From NCBI RefSeq assembly GCF_032193765.1, contig NZ_JAVBIJ010000002.1, positions 71,134 through 135,133 on the forward strand: DNA of 64,000 nt. The letters run 5' to 3'. Source of the DNA: Rhodoferax potami. GTDB lineage: Bacteria > Pseudomonadota > Gammaproteobacteria > Burkholderiales > Burkholderiaceae_C. Numbering within the stretch: position 1 is the stretch's first letter; every line of letters begins with the position of its first letter. The notes beneath the pieces are model-generated. The model was not told where the DNA came from and searched no databases. It worked only from the letters and a program-made list of their open reading frames with translations. Of the stretch, positions 1 to 8,254 are shown piece after piece. A program made the position numbers and the translations under genes.

Positions 1-181
1 ACTGCAACAGAGTCCCGACACCACGCTGCTATTTGAATGAAGGTCAATTCCGCAGTATTTCATCTCAGCCTCCAAGTTGGTTAAAGAAAGTTTGCTAACT
101 CACTTTAGACTAACACCTACCTCGAAGGCAGGATGCCGGCTAGATGATTTTCAGGACCAGCCTCGCGCCAGGCGGATCCGT

Positions 182-796
182 TCAGATCTGAATGCCGACC
201 ACCTTGGTTCTGGCCGCGTTGGAGGCCTTGACGCTGCGGGTCAACGAATTCTCGATGGCACGCAGCTGGGATTCGAAATCTGTTTCAACCAGTCCCATGT
301 CGCTGCTCAGCATGACCGCGCCGGGTTTGAGGCGTGAGTCCCTTTCCACAACCAGCGTTTGCAACGGCGGTGATTGTCGCAGCAGGTCGGTAACGGCTGC
401 GCAGAGGGCGTCGTAGTGGGTCGGATGAACGTGCAGCGTGGCCTGCGTTTCCTGGCGCAGGGCTTTGAGCGCCTTGCCCACGGCCAGTGTGGCGCGTTCA
501 TGGTCGCTGTACTGGGAAAAGATCGACCGCACCGCATTGATGACGACGCTCACGAGTTCCTGCTCAATGTCTGCCATGTATGCATCCCGACTGGCGATGG
601 CCTCCAATAGGAGGCGGGATTTTTCCTGGGCGGCGACTTCTGTACTCTCGCGGCGGATACTTTCAGCCTGCTCGGTTGCCTGATGGTTCGCCGCTTCCAG
701 CAACTGCGCAGCTTCTGCTTTCGCATCGGCCAGAATGCTGGATGCCAGACGCAAGCAGCTGGCATCCTCGCGACGAATGATCTTTCCCGATCTCAT
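182..796 (-). CDS. sctL: Type III secretion stator protein SctL (HrpE/YscL family)
   Basis: SctL is the peripheral stator of the type III ATPase. It binds the ATPase SctN at the cytoplasmic face of the injectisome and links it to the sorting platform, like FliH in flagella. The 204-residue product starts MRSGKIIRREDA, a typical SctL opening, and continues with a long Ala/Glu/Gln-rich helical stretch (about residues 20-70, likely coiled coil). A C-terminal alpha/beta part follows with the family-like sequence LKPGAVMLSSDMGLVETDFE. The frame is open upstream to 970, but that extension reads through sctK in another frame. I chose the ATG at 796 because it overlaps the sctK stop by 4 bases (ATGA), the usual sign of translational coupling. 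No sctN is visible; it may lie left of the window. The family call is by recognition. Confidence 0.8.
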   Translation of the reverse strand: MRSGKIIRREDASCLRLASSILADAKAEAAQLLEAANHQATEQAESIRRESTEVAAQEKSRLLLEAIASRDAYMADIEQELVSVVINAVRSIFSQYSDHERATLAVGKALKALRQETQATLHVHPTHYDALCAAVTDLLRQSPPLQTLVVERDSRLKPGAVMLSSDMGLVETDFESQLRAIENSLTRSVKASNAARTKVVGIQI

Positions 797-1395
797 GCCG
801 CCTCTCCGGGGGCATCGAGCGCACCCGCCAGAATGGGCTCGGCTTCCCTCAGCACGCGCTGCAAGAGGGCGCCGCTGGGCGCCATCACAAGCAGACGTGG
901 GGTCGACGCGTCGCGGTCGACTGCATTCAACCGGGCCGACACGCGCGCGGCGAGCATTGGGTGGTCGCATTCAAGGCCATGGCAATAGGCGTGCAAAGCG
1001 GCCATGCCGGCTTCGCGCACGGCTGTGCCCGCTTGCTCCGGGTCTTCGAACCAATATGGCGGAACGGCCAGCATGCCGACGAGGGGGGCACGCAGCATGC
1101 CGAAAAGGTACAGCTCTTGCCCCAGCTTTTCTCGGAATATGGCCATGCGCCTTCCATCCAGTACCTTGCGCAAGGTGGCCGCCGCACCCAATACACCCAC
1201 GTAGTCGGCGAATCGCTCCAGGCGCGTTGCAGGTATGGAGAGTAGTGTCCACGCCAAGACATAAGAGTGCCCAAGGCTCGGAGTGTCTGCCCCGCGTTCT
1301 GCGGGAAATGTGACTTTCAACAACAGCTGGCGAGCGCGCTCGCTCAGTCGGTTGGTGTCAATGCCGTGAATGTGGTGAGGGGCATCAGGAGACAT
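793..1395 (-). CDS. sctK: Type III secretion sorting-platform protein SctK (YscK family)
   Basis: SctK joins the cytosolic sorting-platform pods (SctQ, SctL, SctN) to the inner-membrane ring. The product from the ATG at 1395 has 200 residues, the usual size for YscK-type proteins. The middle carries the conserved-looking stretch LGHSYVLAWTLLSIP, followed by LRKVLDGRRMAIFREKLG and a hydrophobic GMLRAPLVGMLAVPP segment. The open frame reaches back to 1572, but the first 59 residues look like translated leader. MSPDAPHH is the better start because it leaves room for a promoter between this gene and the divergent gene at 1565. It overlaps sctL by 4 bases and is presumably co-transcribed with it. 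SctK proteins are poorly conserved, so the call rests on size, position beside sctL and the hydrophobic pattern. Confidence 0.7.
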   Translation of the reverse strand: MSPDAPHHIHGIDTNRLSERARQLLLKVTFPAERGADTPSLGHSYVLAWTLLSIPATRLERFADYVGVLGAAATLRKVLDGRRMAIFREKLGQELYLFGMLRAPLVGMLAVPPYWFEDPEQAGTAVREAGMAALHAYCHGLECDHPMLAARVSARLNAVDRDASTPRLLVMAPSGALLQRVLREAEPILAGALDAPGEAA

Positions 1396-1519
1396 GGAGC
1401 TGTGACAGGTAAAGCTAGAAACTGGCTTGAAGGATGAGTGGTTACCCGTAACACTGGAGTTTATCCGTGCAACAGAAGAAACCAAAAAATAAAAAAAGGC
1501 GTCCCTGCTGAACTTTCGT

Positions 1520-1547
1520 TTCACCCCATCCCACTCAGATGGGTGAA
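1520..1547. promoter_or_regulatory. Inverted repeat in the divergent sctK / chaperone-gene promoter region
   Basis: The 169 bases between the sctK start (1395) and the rightward gene at 1565 hold no gene. They contain an inverted repeat with arms TTCACCCCAT (1520-1529) and ATGGGTGAA (1539-1547), which match apart from one extra C. It lies 18 bases before the rightward start. An operator controlling both halves of the secretion locus is a reasonable inference. No plant-pathogen PIP box was obvious. Confidence 0.35.
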
Positions 1548-1564
1548 CTACAGCAATTGAGCTC

Positions 1565-1900
1565 ATGTACAACGCGAAGACAGCCTATCCGAACCAAAAC
1601 ATTGAGTCATTGTCCGTGGCGGGCGTGCTTGCGCCAGGGTTGGCTAGGTTATTGAGTGAGGTCGGTTTTCTGGCCATTGATCAAAAAGATTGGCCGCGGG
1701 CGCATCAGATTTTCTCGGTGCTCAAGGAATTTCGATCGGAGAGTGAGTTTCCCTACGTGGGGCTAGTGTTGATTGAGTTGCTCCAGTCGAGGTTCGAAGC
1801 TGCCGCTGCAGAGGTGGCGCAAGGTCTGGTGAAGGTGCCTGAAAGTCGAGCGTTGATCGAGCTGCTGGATATTGTTTTGCAGAATGGAGCTTCGACATGA
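1565..1900 (+). CDS. TPR-like type III secretion chaperone (YscG/PscG-type candidate)
   Basis: The 111-residue product consists almost entirely of short amphipathic helices. The segment [20 protein letters not shown] has the alternating small/large pattern of a tetratricopeptide repeat, and [20 protein letters not shown] resembles a second one. Small TPR proteins in injectisome operons include YscG/PscG, which with YscE/PscE keeps the needle subunit from polymerising early, and HrpB1. Size and place at the head of the sctI-sctJ-sctF cluster favour a YscG-like needle chaperone, but this is inference. The stop overlaps the next start by 4 bases (ATGA at 1897-1900), so translation is probably coupled to sctI. 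The other possible partner, a small helical protein, lies at 3108. Confidence 0.55.
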   Translation: MYNAKTAYPNQNIESLSVAGVLAPGLARLLSEVGFLAIDQKDWPRAHQIFSVLKEFRSESEFPYVGLVLIELLQSRFEAAAAEVAQGLVKVPESRALIELLDIVLQNGAST

Positions 1901-2308
1901 GTCTAATGAGCAAGCCTGCAGTGGACCAGGCGCTGTCTTCGGACTTGTCACCGAAAGCAAAGGGACCAGGACGTGTGAATAATGCGGATGCTATTTCGTT
2001 TGCTGCCATGTATGCAGACCGCATGGGCTCGGGCTCCCCAGCCACCAGCGTTTCGGCTGGTTTTGTTTCTGACCGTCCTCCCACGATGGGCTGATGCCCT
2101 CTTGAAGTCGATAGGGCAAATAAGTCGGGGCGCGGAGGGTCACTGGAAGAGCGTGCTGGCGCCGATCAATCCGGCCGTTGGTTTCAACAGCGTCGATCTG
2201 CTCCAAAGGCAAATGCATTTGCAGCTGTTCACGTTGCAGGTCGAGTATGTTTCTCTGCTGGGCAAGCAGGCCGCCAAAACCGTCGATCAGCTATCCCACA
2301 CACAATGA
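1897..2308 (+). pseudogene. sctI: Inner-rod protein SctI, read across an apparent frameshift
   Basis: SctI forms the inner rod/adaptor between the export gate and the needle. No single frame gives the full protein. The first frame starts at the ATG at 1897 ([15 protein letters not shown]) and stops at 2094. A second, shifted by one base, carries the family-like C-terminus [20 protein letters not shown] and [14 protein letters not shown], ending at 2308. Skipping one base near 2086-2092 (a GGG run followed by CTGATG) joins them into about 136 residues, a normal SctI length. Both ends overlap their neighbours by 4 bases, as expected of an intact operon gene. A sequencing insertion, a recent inactivating mutation and programmed frameshifting all remain possible. 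A cell lacking SctI would not be expected to secrete. Confidence 0.6.
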
Positions 2309-3075
2309 TCAAAAAGGCTTGGCAGATCCTAGCGCATTGGACGCGGCCCCTTCTGGGGTTGGCGGTCGCGGGCATTCTGGCTGCTTGCTCTGCGTCCATC
2401 AATCTGGTGAGCGAACTGAACGACGCCGAGGCCAATGAAGTGCTCGGGCTTTTGCTTGAAGCCAACATTTCCGCCACCAAGACGACCAGCAAAACGGGGC
2501 GCGGCATCCTGGTGGAGTCGGGCTCGGTGGCGCAGGCGTTGGAAATCCTGCGCCAGAACGGTTTGCCGCGCGAGCGGCGCGCCAAGCTCGGTGATGTGTT
2601 CAAGAAAGAAAACCTCATCTCCTCACCCTTGGAGGAGCGGGCGCGGTATCTGTATGCGCTGGCGCAGGAGTTGGAGCACACACTGACCTCAATCGACGGG
2701 GTGGTCGCTGCCCGTGTGCACGTCGTGCTGCCCGAACGCATCGGACCCATGGACCCCTCCACACCATCCTCGGCCTCAGTCTTTCTGAAGTATCGCAAGG
2801 GATACGGGGTGGAAAACGTCGTGGTGCCAGTGCGGGCCTTGGTGGCGAGCGGCATTCCGGGGTTGTCCCTGGAGCGTGTCGCCGTGGCACTGGTGCCTGT
2901 TGCCAACGGTGAAGCTGGTAACGAGGCGCATGGCACCGCCTTTTCCAAGGTGTTGTTCATGAAGGTGGACCCGGGGTCAGCCACGGGTCTTTGGGTGCTG
3001 CTCGGCTTGCTGGCGGCAGGCTTAGTGGCCTGCGTTGCCGTGGCTATACGGCAGGTTATGCGCCTGCGCAACTGA
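2305..3075 (+). CDS. sctJ: Inner-membrane ring lipoprotein SctJ (YscJ/EscJ/HrcJ)
   Basis: SctJ forms the periplasmic inner-membrane ring of the injectisome. The 256-residue product has a lipoprotein signal ending in the lipobox LAAC near residue 28. It is followed by the hallmark YscJ/FliF ring-building fold: [27 protein letters not shown]-like strands, then [13 protein letters not shown] and the [19 protein letters not shown] helix. [12 protein letters not shown] and [10 protein letters not shown] are also diagnostic of the family. A single C-terminal membrane helix ([19 protein letters not shown]) ends the protein, as in YscJ. The start at 2305 overlaps the sctI stop by 4 bases. Full length, all motifs present, no damage seen. 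This is the most secure anchor for calling the locus type III secretion. Confidence 0.95.
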   Translation: MIKKAWQILAHWTRPLLGLAVAGILAACSASINLVSELNDAEANEVLGLLLEANISATKTTSKTGRGILVESGSVAQALEILRQNGLPRERRAKLGDVFKKENLISSPLEERARYLYALAQELEHTLTSIDGVVAARVHVVLPERIGPMDPSTPSSASVFLKYRKGYGVENVVVPVRALVASGIPGLSLERVAVALVPVANGEAGNEAHGTAFSKVLFMKVDPGSATGLWVLLGLLAAGLVACVAVAIRQVMRLRN

Positions 3076-3107
3076 AGCGGCATGGTTTCAGAGGAGGACG
3101 TTTGACC

Positions 3108-3341
3108 ATGGACGATGAACGCGCTGACCCGCTGCTGTTGCCGTCATCGCCCGGGCGTGCGGGAAATATTTTTCCCATGTCACCCGGCCGCCGCGCACAA
3201 CTAGTTCGAGAAATTGGCCATGCAAGCCTAGAGGTCGAGCGCGCGATGCTGCGCGCGAATTCCAAGCAATACATGGGGCTGAAGCTGTTGAAGTCTGCTA
3301 TCGAAGCGGCTCATCAGGTTCTTGCCCCGTCTCGCCGGTAG
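3108..3341 (+). CDS. Small helical protein between sctJ and sctF (YscE/PscE-type candidate)
   Basis: This encodes 77 residues starting MDDERADPLLLPSS. A good ribosome-binding site, GAGGAGG (3091-3097), sits upstream and picks the ATG at 3108; the longer open frame from 2991 runs inside sctJ and is unlikely. The second half (RRAQLVREIGHASLEVERAM, then KQYMGLKLLKSAIEAAHQVL) would form two amphipathic helices. A protein of this size and shape directly before the needle gene fits the YscE/PscE co-chaperone, which pairs with the TPR chaperone. I see no diagnostic motif, so the role is inferred from position and helical content only. Confidence 0.45.
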   Translation: MDDERADPLLLPSSPGRAGNIFPMSPGRRAQLVREIGHASLEVERAMLRANSKQYMGLKLLKSAIEAAHQVLAPSRR

Positions 3342-3370
3342 GCTCCCTTCAACCCAACTACTTTTTGATC

Positions 3371-3649
3371 ATGGCACTTTTTAATACCTACGAATCCACG
3401 CCTTCTTCTGCGGGCGCTGGCGTGAACATTGGTTCTGTCTACAGCGTGCTCACGCCCATGCTGCAGACCATTTCCGAGCGTTTTCGTGATCGCTTGCAGC
3501 AAATACAAGGCCAGGGTGAAATGTCCAGCCAGGACTTGCTGGTGGTGCAGCGTGAAACGGCCGAAATGGCCGAAACCACCCAGCTGACATCGGAGCTCAT
3601 GAAGTCGTTGCGCGACATGGTCAGTTCAGTGCTCAAAAACGTGGCTTGA
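3371..3649 (+). CDS. sctF: Type III secretion needle subunit SctF
   Basis: SctF polymerises into the hollow needle through which effectors pass. The 92-residue product from ATG 3371 (MALFNTYESTPSS) is the usual needle size. It is predicted to be a helical hairpin with a polar N-terminus. The end, QLTSELMKSLRDMVSSVLKN, matches the characteristic C-terminal helix of YscF/MxiH-type subunits (Ser/Thr, then an xxSxxDxxxxIxxK pattern). A TTG two codons upstream could extend the frame but has no better ribosome-binding site. It follows sctJ and the putative chaperone gene, as in the psc/ysc operons. An alternative assignment as rod protein is less likely because the frameshifted gene at 1897 fits SctI better. 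Confidence 0.75.
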   Translation: MALFNTYESTPSSAGAGVNIGSVYSVLTPMLQTISERFRDRLQQIQGQGEMSSQDLLVVQRETAEMAETTQLTSELMKSLRDMVSSVLKNVA

Positions 3650-3665
3650 AACCCGGCATCATTGA

Positions 3666-4130
3666 ATGCGCCATACGCAAGCCATCACCAATCTGTTCCG
3701 GGCGCTGGAGAAATTTGGCGTCGCACAGGCGCAGTGCCGTGCCGATGGTCGCTATTCACTGAGCTACGACGGTGGCCGGCGGCTGGACATTCACGCTTTG
3801 CCAGATGGACGTCTGGTGCTGGAAGCAACGCTGGCCGTATTGCCCGAATCTGTCGCCGCCCGGTCCGCACTCATCCAAAAGGCGTTGCGGTTTTCAACGG
3901 CGCGAATGCAGATTCGGCACGACACGCTGTGTCTGCTTGCCGATGCACTTGTCCTGCAGTGTGCGGTGCCCGACCGGGCAGGGCCCGTGGCCGCGCTTTC
4001 CGCGCTAGAGCACTTTCTCAATTCGGTCGATGACTGGGGGAGTGCGATCAACCCCGCAGCCGAGTCGACTGCAGCGGTGCGCCAAGCCGTGCGGGTGCAG
4101 CCCGCATCGCGATCCGCGCTTCAACCATGA
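3666..4130 (+). CDS. CesT/Tir-type type III secretion chaperone
   Basis: The 154-residue acidic product reads as a class I effector or component chaperone. The order of elements is that of the CesT fold: an N-terminal helix (ITNLFRALEKFGV), a strand (GRYSLSYDGGRRLDIHAL), then DGRLVLEATLAVLPE, and a final helix starting ALSALEHFLNSVDDW. Such chaperones bind secreted substrates as dimers in the cytoplasm. The partner is not identifiable here. The start at ATG 3666 lies 16 bases after sctF and the stop overlaps the sctC start by 4 bases (4127-4130), so it belongs to the operon. The last 25 residues are low-complexity Ala/Arg/Ser and may be a tail. Confidence 0.65.
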   Translation: MRHTQAITNLFRALEKFGVAQAQCRADGRYSLSYDGGRRLDIHALPDGRLVLEATLAVLPESVAARSALIQKALRFSTARMQIRHDTLCLLADALVLQCAVPDRAGPVAALSALEHFLNSVDDWGSAINPAAESTAAVRQAVRVQPASRSALQP

Positions 4131-6298
4131 ACGGGGAAGGCCGTTTTTGCGCGAAGCTGGTGGCCGCGCTGGTGCTGTGTGCGGCGACGGGGTTCATGCC
4201 TCGGTCAGACGCCTCGCCTCTCCCGTTTGACAGCAGTTCGTATGCCTACCATGCGAATGACACACCACTCGTGAAGATGCTGACCGAGTTCTGTTCGAAC
4301 TTCGGTATACAACTGCAGATGGACACCGGCATTGCCACTCGCATGAGTGGCAGGCTGGGCGCACCATCAGCGTCCGAGTTTCTGAACACGGTGACGGCCT
4401 CCTCAGGTCTGGACTGGTTTTACTACGCAGGTACCGTTTACGTGACACGCGTGACCGAACGGGACACGCAGGCCCATGCCATTTCGCGCGAGTCCATTCC
4501 AGGACTGAAGCGTGCCCTGTTGGACCTGAAGGTATTGGATGAGCGCTTTGGCTGGGCTACCTTGCCGGAACAGGGCATGGTGGTGGTCACAGGGCCACCG
4601 GCTTACCTGGACCTGGTTGCCAAAACCATGCGCACGGTGCAGGCCGCACCCACCGGGCAGCAGATGGTGGTGTGGAAGTTGAAATACGCCAACGTCGAAG
4701 ACCGCCAGGTCACCGTTCGCGACAAGACCACCCTCATTCCCGGCATTAAGAGCTTGCTGCAAGCGTTGGGTGGCAGCCGCTCCGATGTGGTGGTGAAAAA
4801 TGCGAATGGGCAGGACAGTGTTTCTCGGCTTGAGTCCTTGAAGCCGGCGCCTTCCATCGGAGGCGGCGGGGCCGCAAGCCCGCCTTCCGGTTCGAGCCTC
4901 GATGCGGGTGCCGCAGGGGGGCAGGGCGCAACGCCCACCCTGCCTGCCGGTGCTGCCGAAACCACAGCACCTGGCCGGCCCCAGTTACTCTCGGGCCGGG
5001 GGGTCACCATCGAGGCCGACGTTCGACTCAATGCGATCGTGATGAAAGGCCCCGCCGATCTGATTGCAGGCTACCAAGCCCTCATTGCTGCACTGGACAC
5101 GCCTGTTGGCTTGGTTGAGATTGAAGCCATCACCATCGATGTCAACAAGTCGCGCCTGGAAGAGCTGGGAATTGACTGGAGCGCTAACCTCCGCAACGTC
5201 AGCGCGGGCTTCGGCGTCGCCAATCAGCCGGTAGCGCCTGGCGTGTTGTCGCTGGGCTACCGGGGCGCCGCCGCAGCGACCACGGTGGTGGCCGATCAGG
5301 CGTCTGCGTTGCTCGCCCGTATACGCTTCCTGGAAACCACAGGCGATGCCTATGTGGCGGGAAAGCCCTCCATTCTCACGTCCGACAACCTAAGCGCCTT
5401 GATAGACCTGAGCCAGACCTTCTATACAAAGGTGACGGGCGAACGCGTGGCCAATCTCACGCCCGTCACAGTGGGCGTCATGCTCAAGGTGTCGCCGCGC
5501 ATCGTCACCACCGAGGCTGGCCAGACAGAGATTCAGCTTGTCATAGACATCGAAGACGGGGCTCTGGTGGACCGCACCGGCCTGGATCTGCCCGTGGTTC
5601 AGCGCACCACCATCAGCACGCAGGCCACGATCCTGGAGGGCCAGAGCTTGCTCATTGGCGGTTACGACACAGAAACCCAACAAAACAGCATGGAGAAAGT
5701 CCCGCTCCTGGGAGATATACCCAAGCTGGGCGCGTTGTTTCGTTCCACGCGGGTGGATCAGCAGCGCAGGAAGCGCATGTTTTTGATCACGCCACGCATT
5801 GTCTCGATGGGCGCCCCCACCCTTGCGATCGCTCGGTCTACACAGGTGCCGACTGAAGCCATGACCTTGCAGCCCCTGGTAGCCAAGCCTGAGCCAGCTG
5901 CGCCACCACCGCCTACCCTGTCAAGCACTGCTGCCGCGCTGGAGAACAGCACTCAGGAGGCGGAGACAGCAGCCATCCGGCGCGCGATCACCGCGTGGGC
6001 TGAAGCTTGGAGCAGGCGCGATATCACCCGTTATCTGGACGCATACTCGGCAGACTTTACGCCTGCTAACGGACAATCACGCCAAGACTGGGCGAAGGAT
6101 CGTCGCGCCCGAATCGAGCAGCGCAAGTTCATCCGCGTTCGAGTAAGCCAACTTCAGGTGGAGCTGAAGCAGTCAGATGCTCATGTGAGATTCGAGCAGT
6201 CTTATGAATCTGACGGTATCAACGCTACTAACGTCAAAATATTGGAGTTGAGCAACTCAGGCGGCCGCTGGCTAATTGTTCGCGAAAGAGCTTTGTGA
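4127..6298 (+). CDS. sctC: Outer-membrane secretin SctC with an extra C-terminal NTF2-like domain
   Basis: SctC forms the outer-membrane ring channel. The 723-residue product has a signal peptide (residues 1-30, LVAALVLCAATGFMPRSDA). N0/N1 ring domains follow (SYAYHANDTPLVKMLTEFC; LPEQGMVVVTGPPAYLD), then an N3 domain after a Gly/Ala/Pro linker at about 245-290. The secretin core spans about 290-565 (VEIEAITIDVNKSRLEELGI, LLIGGYDTETQQNS, VPLLGDIPKLGALFRS, RRKRMFLITPRIV). SctC proteins normally end soon after that. Here a Pro-rich linker (PEPAAPPPPTLSS) leads to about 110 more residues (IRRAITAWAEAWSRRDITRY ... GRWLIVRERAL). These resemble SnoaL/NTF2-like domains of the kind found on Cds6-type periplasmic proteins. 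The added domain would face the outside or periplasm; its function is unknown. Confidence 0.9.
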   Translation: MNGEGRFCAKLVAALVLCAATGFMPRSDASPLPFDSSSYAYHANDTPLVKMLTEFCSNFGIQLQMDTGIATRMSGRLGAPSASEFLNTVTASSGLDWFYYAGTVYVTRVTERDTQAHAISRESIPGLKRALLDLKVLDERFGWATLPEQGMVVVTGPPAYLDLVAKTMRTVQAAPTGQQMVVWKLKYANVEDRQVTVRDKTTLIPGIKSLLQALGGSRSDVVVKNANGQDSVSRLESLKPAPSIGGGGAASPPSGSSLDAGAAGGQGATPTLPAGAAETTAPGRPQLLSGRGVTIEADVRLNAIVMKGPADLIAGYQALIAALDTPVGLVEIEAITIDVNKSRLEELGIDWSANLRNVSAGFGVANQPVAPGVLSLGYRGAAAATTVVADQASALLARIRFLETTGDAYVAGKPSILTSDNLSALIDLSQTFYTKVTGERVANLTPVTVGVMLKVSPRIVTTEAGQTEIQLVIDIEDGALVDRTGLDLPVVQRTTISTQATILEGQSLLIGGYDTETQQNSMEKVPLLGDIPKLGALFRSTRVDQQRRKRMFLITPRIVSMGAPTLAIARSTQVPTEAMTLQPLVAKPEPAAPPPPTLSSTAAALENSTQEAETAAIRRAITAWAEAWSRRDITRYLDAYSADFTPANGQSRQDWAKDRRARIEQRKFIRVRVSQLQVELKQSDAHVRFEQSYESDGINATNVKILELSNSGGRWLIVRERAL

Positions 6299-6429
6299 GG
6301 ACGGCGCTGGTCTCGGTTGGTTTGACCGCATGTTCCGATCCATAACAAGCGATTCAAAGTTGCCCCACCCATCTCAAGCGCTTTGGCGCCATCCCGTTCT
6401 GATACGGCCTCGGACGTGGAAACGGCTTT

Positions 6430-6597
6430 GAGAGATATACCCAAGCTGGGCGCGTTATTTCGTTCCACCCTAGTGGTTCAGCAGCGCAGGAAGCGCATGT
6501 TTTTGATCACGCCACGCATTGGCTCGAGGGGCCGCCCACCTTCGCGATGGCTCGGTCTGCACAGATCCCGACTGAGGCCATGCATTGCAGCCCCTGC
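6430..6597 (+). pseudogene. Degenerate partial duplicate of the sctC 3' region
   Basis: These 170 bases closely match sctC positions 5711-5880, covering the codons for DIPKLGALFRS through KRMFLITPRI and beyond. There are scattered substitutions and small indels (for example GTCTCGATGGGCGCC became GGCTCGAGGGGCCGCC). No start codon or intact frame is associated with it. The rest of 6299-6638 shows no gene. It is a local duplication of the secretin gate-coding segment that has decayed, perhaps a footprint of recombination beside the IS insertion at 6639. Confidence 0.75.
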
Positions 6598-6638
6598 TGC
6601 GCCTCGACAGAAAGCCCGGTGGCTTTCCATAAGTGGTT

Positions 6639-8251
6639 GTCCCTGCAAAACCCCTGCAACCCGCATGAACGCTTGTGATCTGGGGTGATTCCGGATGGTC
6701 AGAACTCTCAAATAGATATTCAATGGAGTCTGTTTTCTGGGAGTTTTTGAAAGCAGCGCCATGACCGATGACTTTTTCCGCAACCGCCTGGATCAGATGA
6801 TCGATTTGCGCCACCCTCTGGCGGTGCTTGCTAACCGCATGCCTTGGCAAGAGATCGAAGCCTCCCTCGTCCAGCGCTGGGCACGCCAGGTCAAGTCTGG
6901 CAAGAAGATAGAAGACTTGGACTTGTTTGGTCCGGTCTCGGCCGTTGCCGGTGGCGGCGTCTCCAATGCCGGCCGTCCCCGTCTGCCCACCCGGTTAATG
7001 GTTGCCTTGCTGTACCTCAAGCATGCGTTCAATGAGAGCGACGAGGACGTGATCCAGCGCTGGGGTGAGACCCCCACTTGGCAGTACTTTTCTGGCAACG
7101 AATACTTTGAACACCAGTGGCCGTGCGACCCGACACAACTGGGGCGCTTTCGTAAAGCTCTGGGCGAAGAAGGCGTGGAAGAACTGCTGGCCCGCACCAT
7201 GGAAGTGGCGGTCACCCTCAAGCTGATTGCCAAGAAAGAATTGACCCGCATGATCGTGGACTCCACGGTGCAAGAAAAAGCTGTGGCACATCCCACCGAC
7301 AGCAAGCTGCTGGAGACCGCCCGATCCAAGGTGGTCGAGTTGGCCAAAGCCAATGGCATCGAGCTCAAACAGACCTACGCCAAAGAAGGCCAACTGCTGG
7401 GCTACAAGGCTGGGCGCTATGCCCATGCCCGCCAGTTCAAGCGCATGCGCAAAGCCATCAAACGCCAGCGCACCATCGTTGGACGGCTGCAGCGCGAGGT
7501 GGCTCGCAAGATGACCACGCTCAGCCAAGCCATACAAGAGACCTTGGGCCAGACCTTGGACAAGGCCAAACGCTTGGTCACGCAGACCGGCAGTCGCAAG
7601 GCAGTGGACAACCGCGCCAAGCTCTACAGCTGGCATGCGCCCGAGGTGGAGTGCATCTCAAAAGGCAAGAGCCGCAATCCGTACGAGTTCGGCGTGAAGG
7701 TGGGTCTGGCCATGACGCTCAAGGGCAATTTGATCGTGGGAGCCAGGAGCTTTCCCGGTAACCCGTATGACGGGCACACCATGCACGAGCAGATCGAGCA
7801 AAGCGCTATCCTGATGCAAGGCTTGGGGGTCAAGCCCGAGGTGGTGTACGCAGACTTGGGCTACCGGGGTGTGGACAAAGACAACCCGGACATTGAGATC
7901 AAACACCGGGGCAAGGACAAGCGGTTGACCGATGAAGAGCGCAGACTGCTCAAACGGCGCCAAGCGATCGAGCCGATCATCGGGCACCTCAAAGCGGATC
8001 ACCGCATGGACCGCTGCCACCTCAAAGGCTCAGCAGGCGATGCACTGCACGCGGTGCTGTGCGCGGCGGGCTACAACATCCGCTGGCTGCTGCGGATGAT
8101 CGCCCGGAAAGGCCTGGGCCTTTTGTTGTGCCTGCTGCAGGTGAGCGGTTTGACGGGCTTGTTTGAGAAATTGGCCAAAATCATCGGCCTCAACCGACTG
8201 CAAGGCTCAGATCGGCGCTGGGGGGTGGCTTGAAGTGAATTTTGCAGGGAC
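6639..8251 (+). mobile_element. IS5-family element A, complete
   Basis: Ends share the inverted repeat GTCCCTGCAAAA (6639-6650) and its complement (8240-8251). The element carries one transposase gene at 6761. A 3' fragment of the same element lies inverted at 9474-9822, so element B and an IS21 remnant are now sandwiched between two opposed element A ends. No convincing target duplication was seen. Confidence 0.75.
6761..8233 (+). CDS. IS5-family transposase (element A)
   Basis: DDE-type transposase of 490 residues that catalyses cut-and-paste movement of its element. The N-terminal DUF772-type part contains LPTRLMVALLYLKHAFNESD and FEHQWPCDPTQLGRFRKALG. The DDE core has the first Asp in MIVDSTVQEKAV, the second in VVYADLGYRGVD, and the Glu in RRQAIEPIIGHLKADHRMDR. 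The length is normal and the frame intact, so the enzyme may be active. A long basic insert (AKRQFKRMRKAIKRQ region, about residues 225-265) separates the first two acidic residues, as in related elements. The stop is 6 bases before the right terminal repeat. Confidence 0.9.
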   Translation: MTDDFFRNRLDQMIDLRHPLAVLANRMPWQEIEASLVQRWARQVKSGKKIEDLDLFGPVSAVAGGGVSNAGRPRLPTRLMVALLYLKHAFNESDEDVIQRWGETPTWQYFSGNEYFEHQWPCDPTQLGRFRKALGEEGVEELLARTMEVAVTLKLIAKKELTRMIVDSTVQEKAVAHPTDSKLLETARSKVVELAKANGIELKQTYAKEGQLLGYKAGRYAHARQFKRMRKAIKRQRTIVGRLQREVARKMTTLSQAIQETLGQTLDKAKRLVTQTGSRKAVDNRAKLYSWHAPEVECISKGKSRNPYEFGVKVGLAMTLKGNLIVGARSFPGNPYDGHTMHEQIEQSAILMQGLGVKPEVVYADLGYRGVDKDNPDIEIKHRGKDKRLTDEERRLLKRRQAIEPIIGHLKADHRMDRCHLKGSAGDALHAVLCAAGYNIRWLLRMIARKGLGLLLCLLQVSGLTGLFEKLAKIIGLNRLQGSDRRWGVA

Positions 8252-8254
8252 GAC

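Noticed and set aside
182..970. SctL starting at 970 with 262 residues
   Set aside because: The first 58 codons overlap sctK and read as Arg/Ala-rich shadow sequence. The ATG at 796 gives the usual SctL start and a 4-base overlap.
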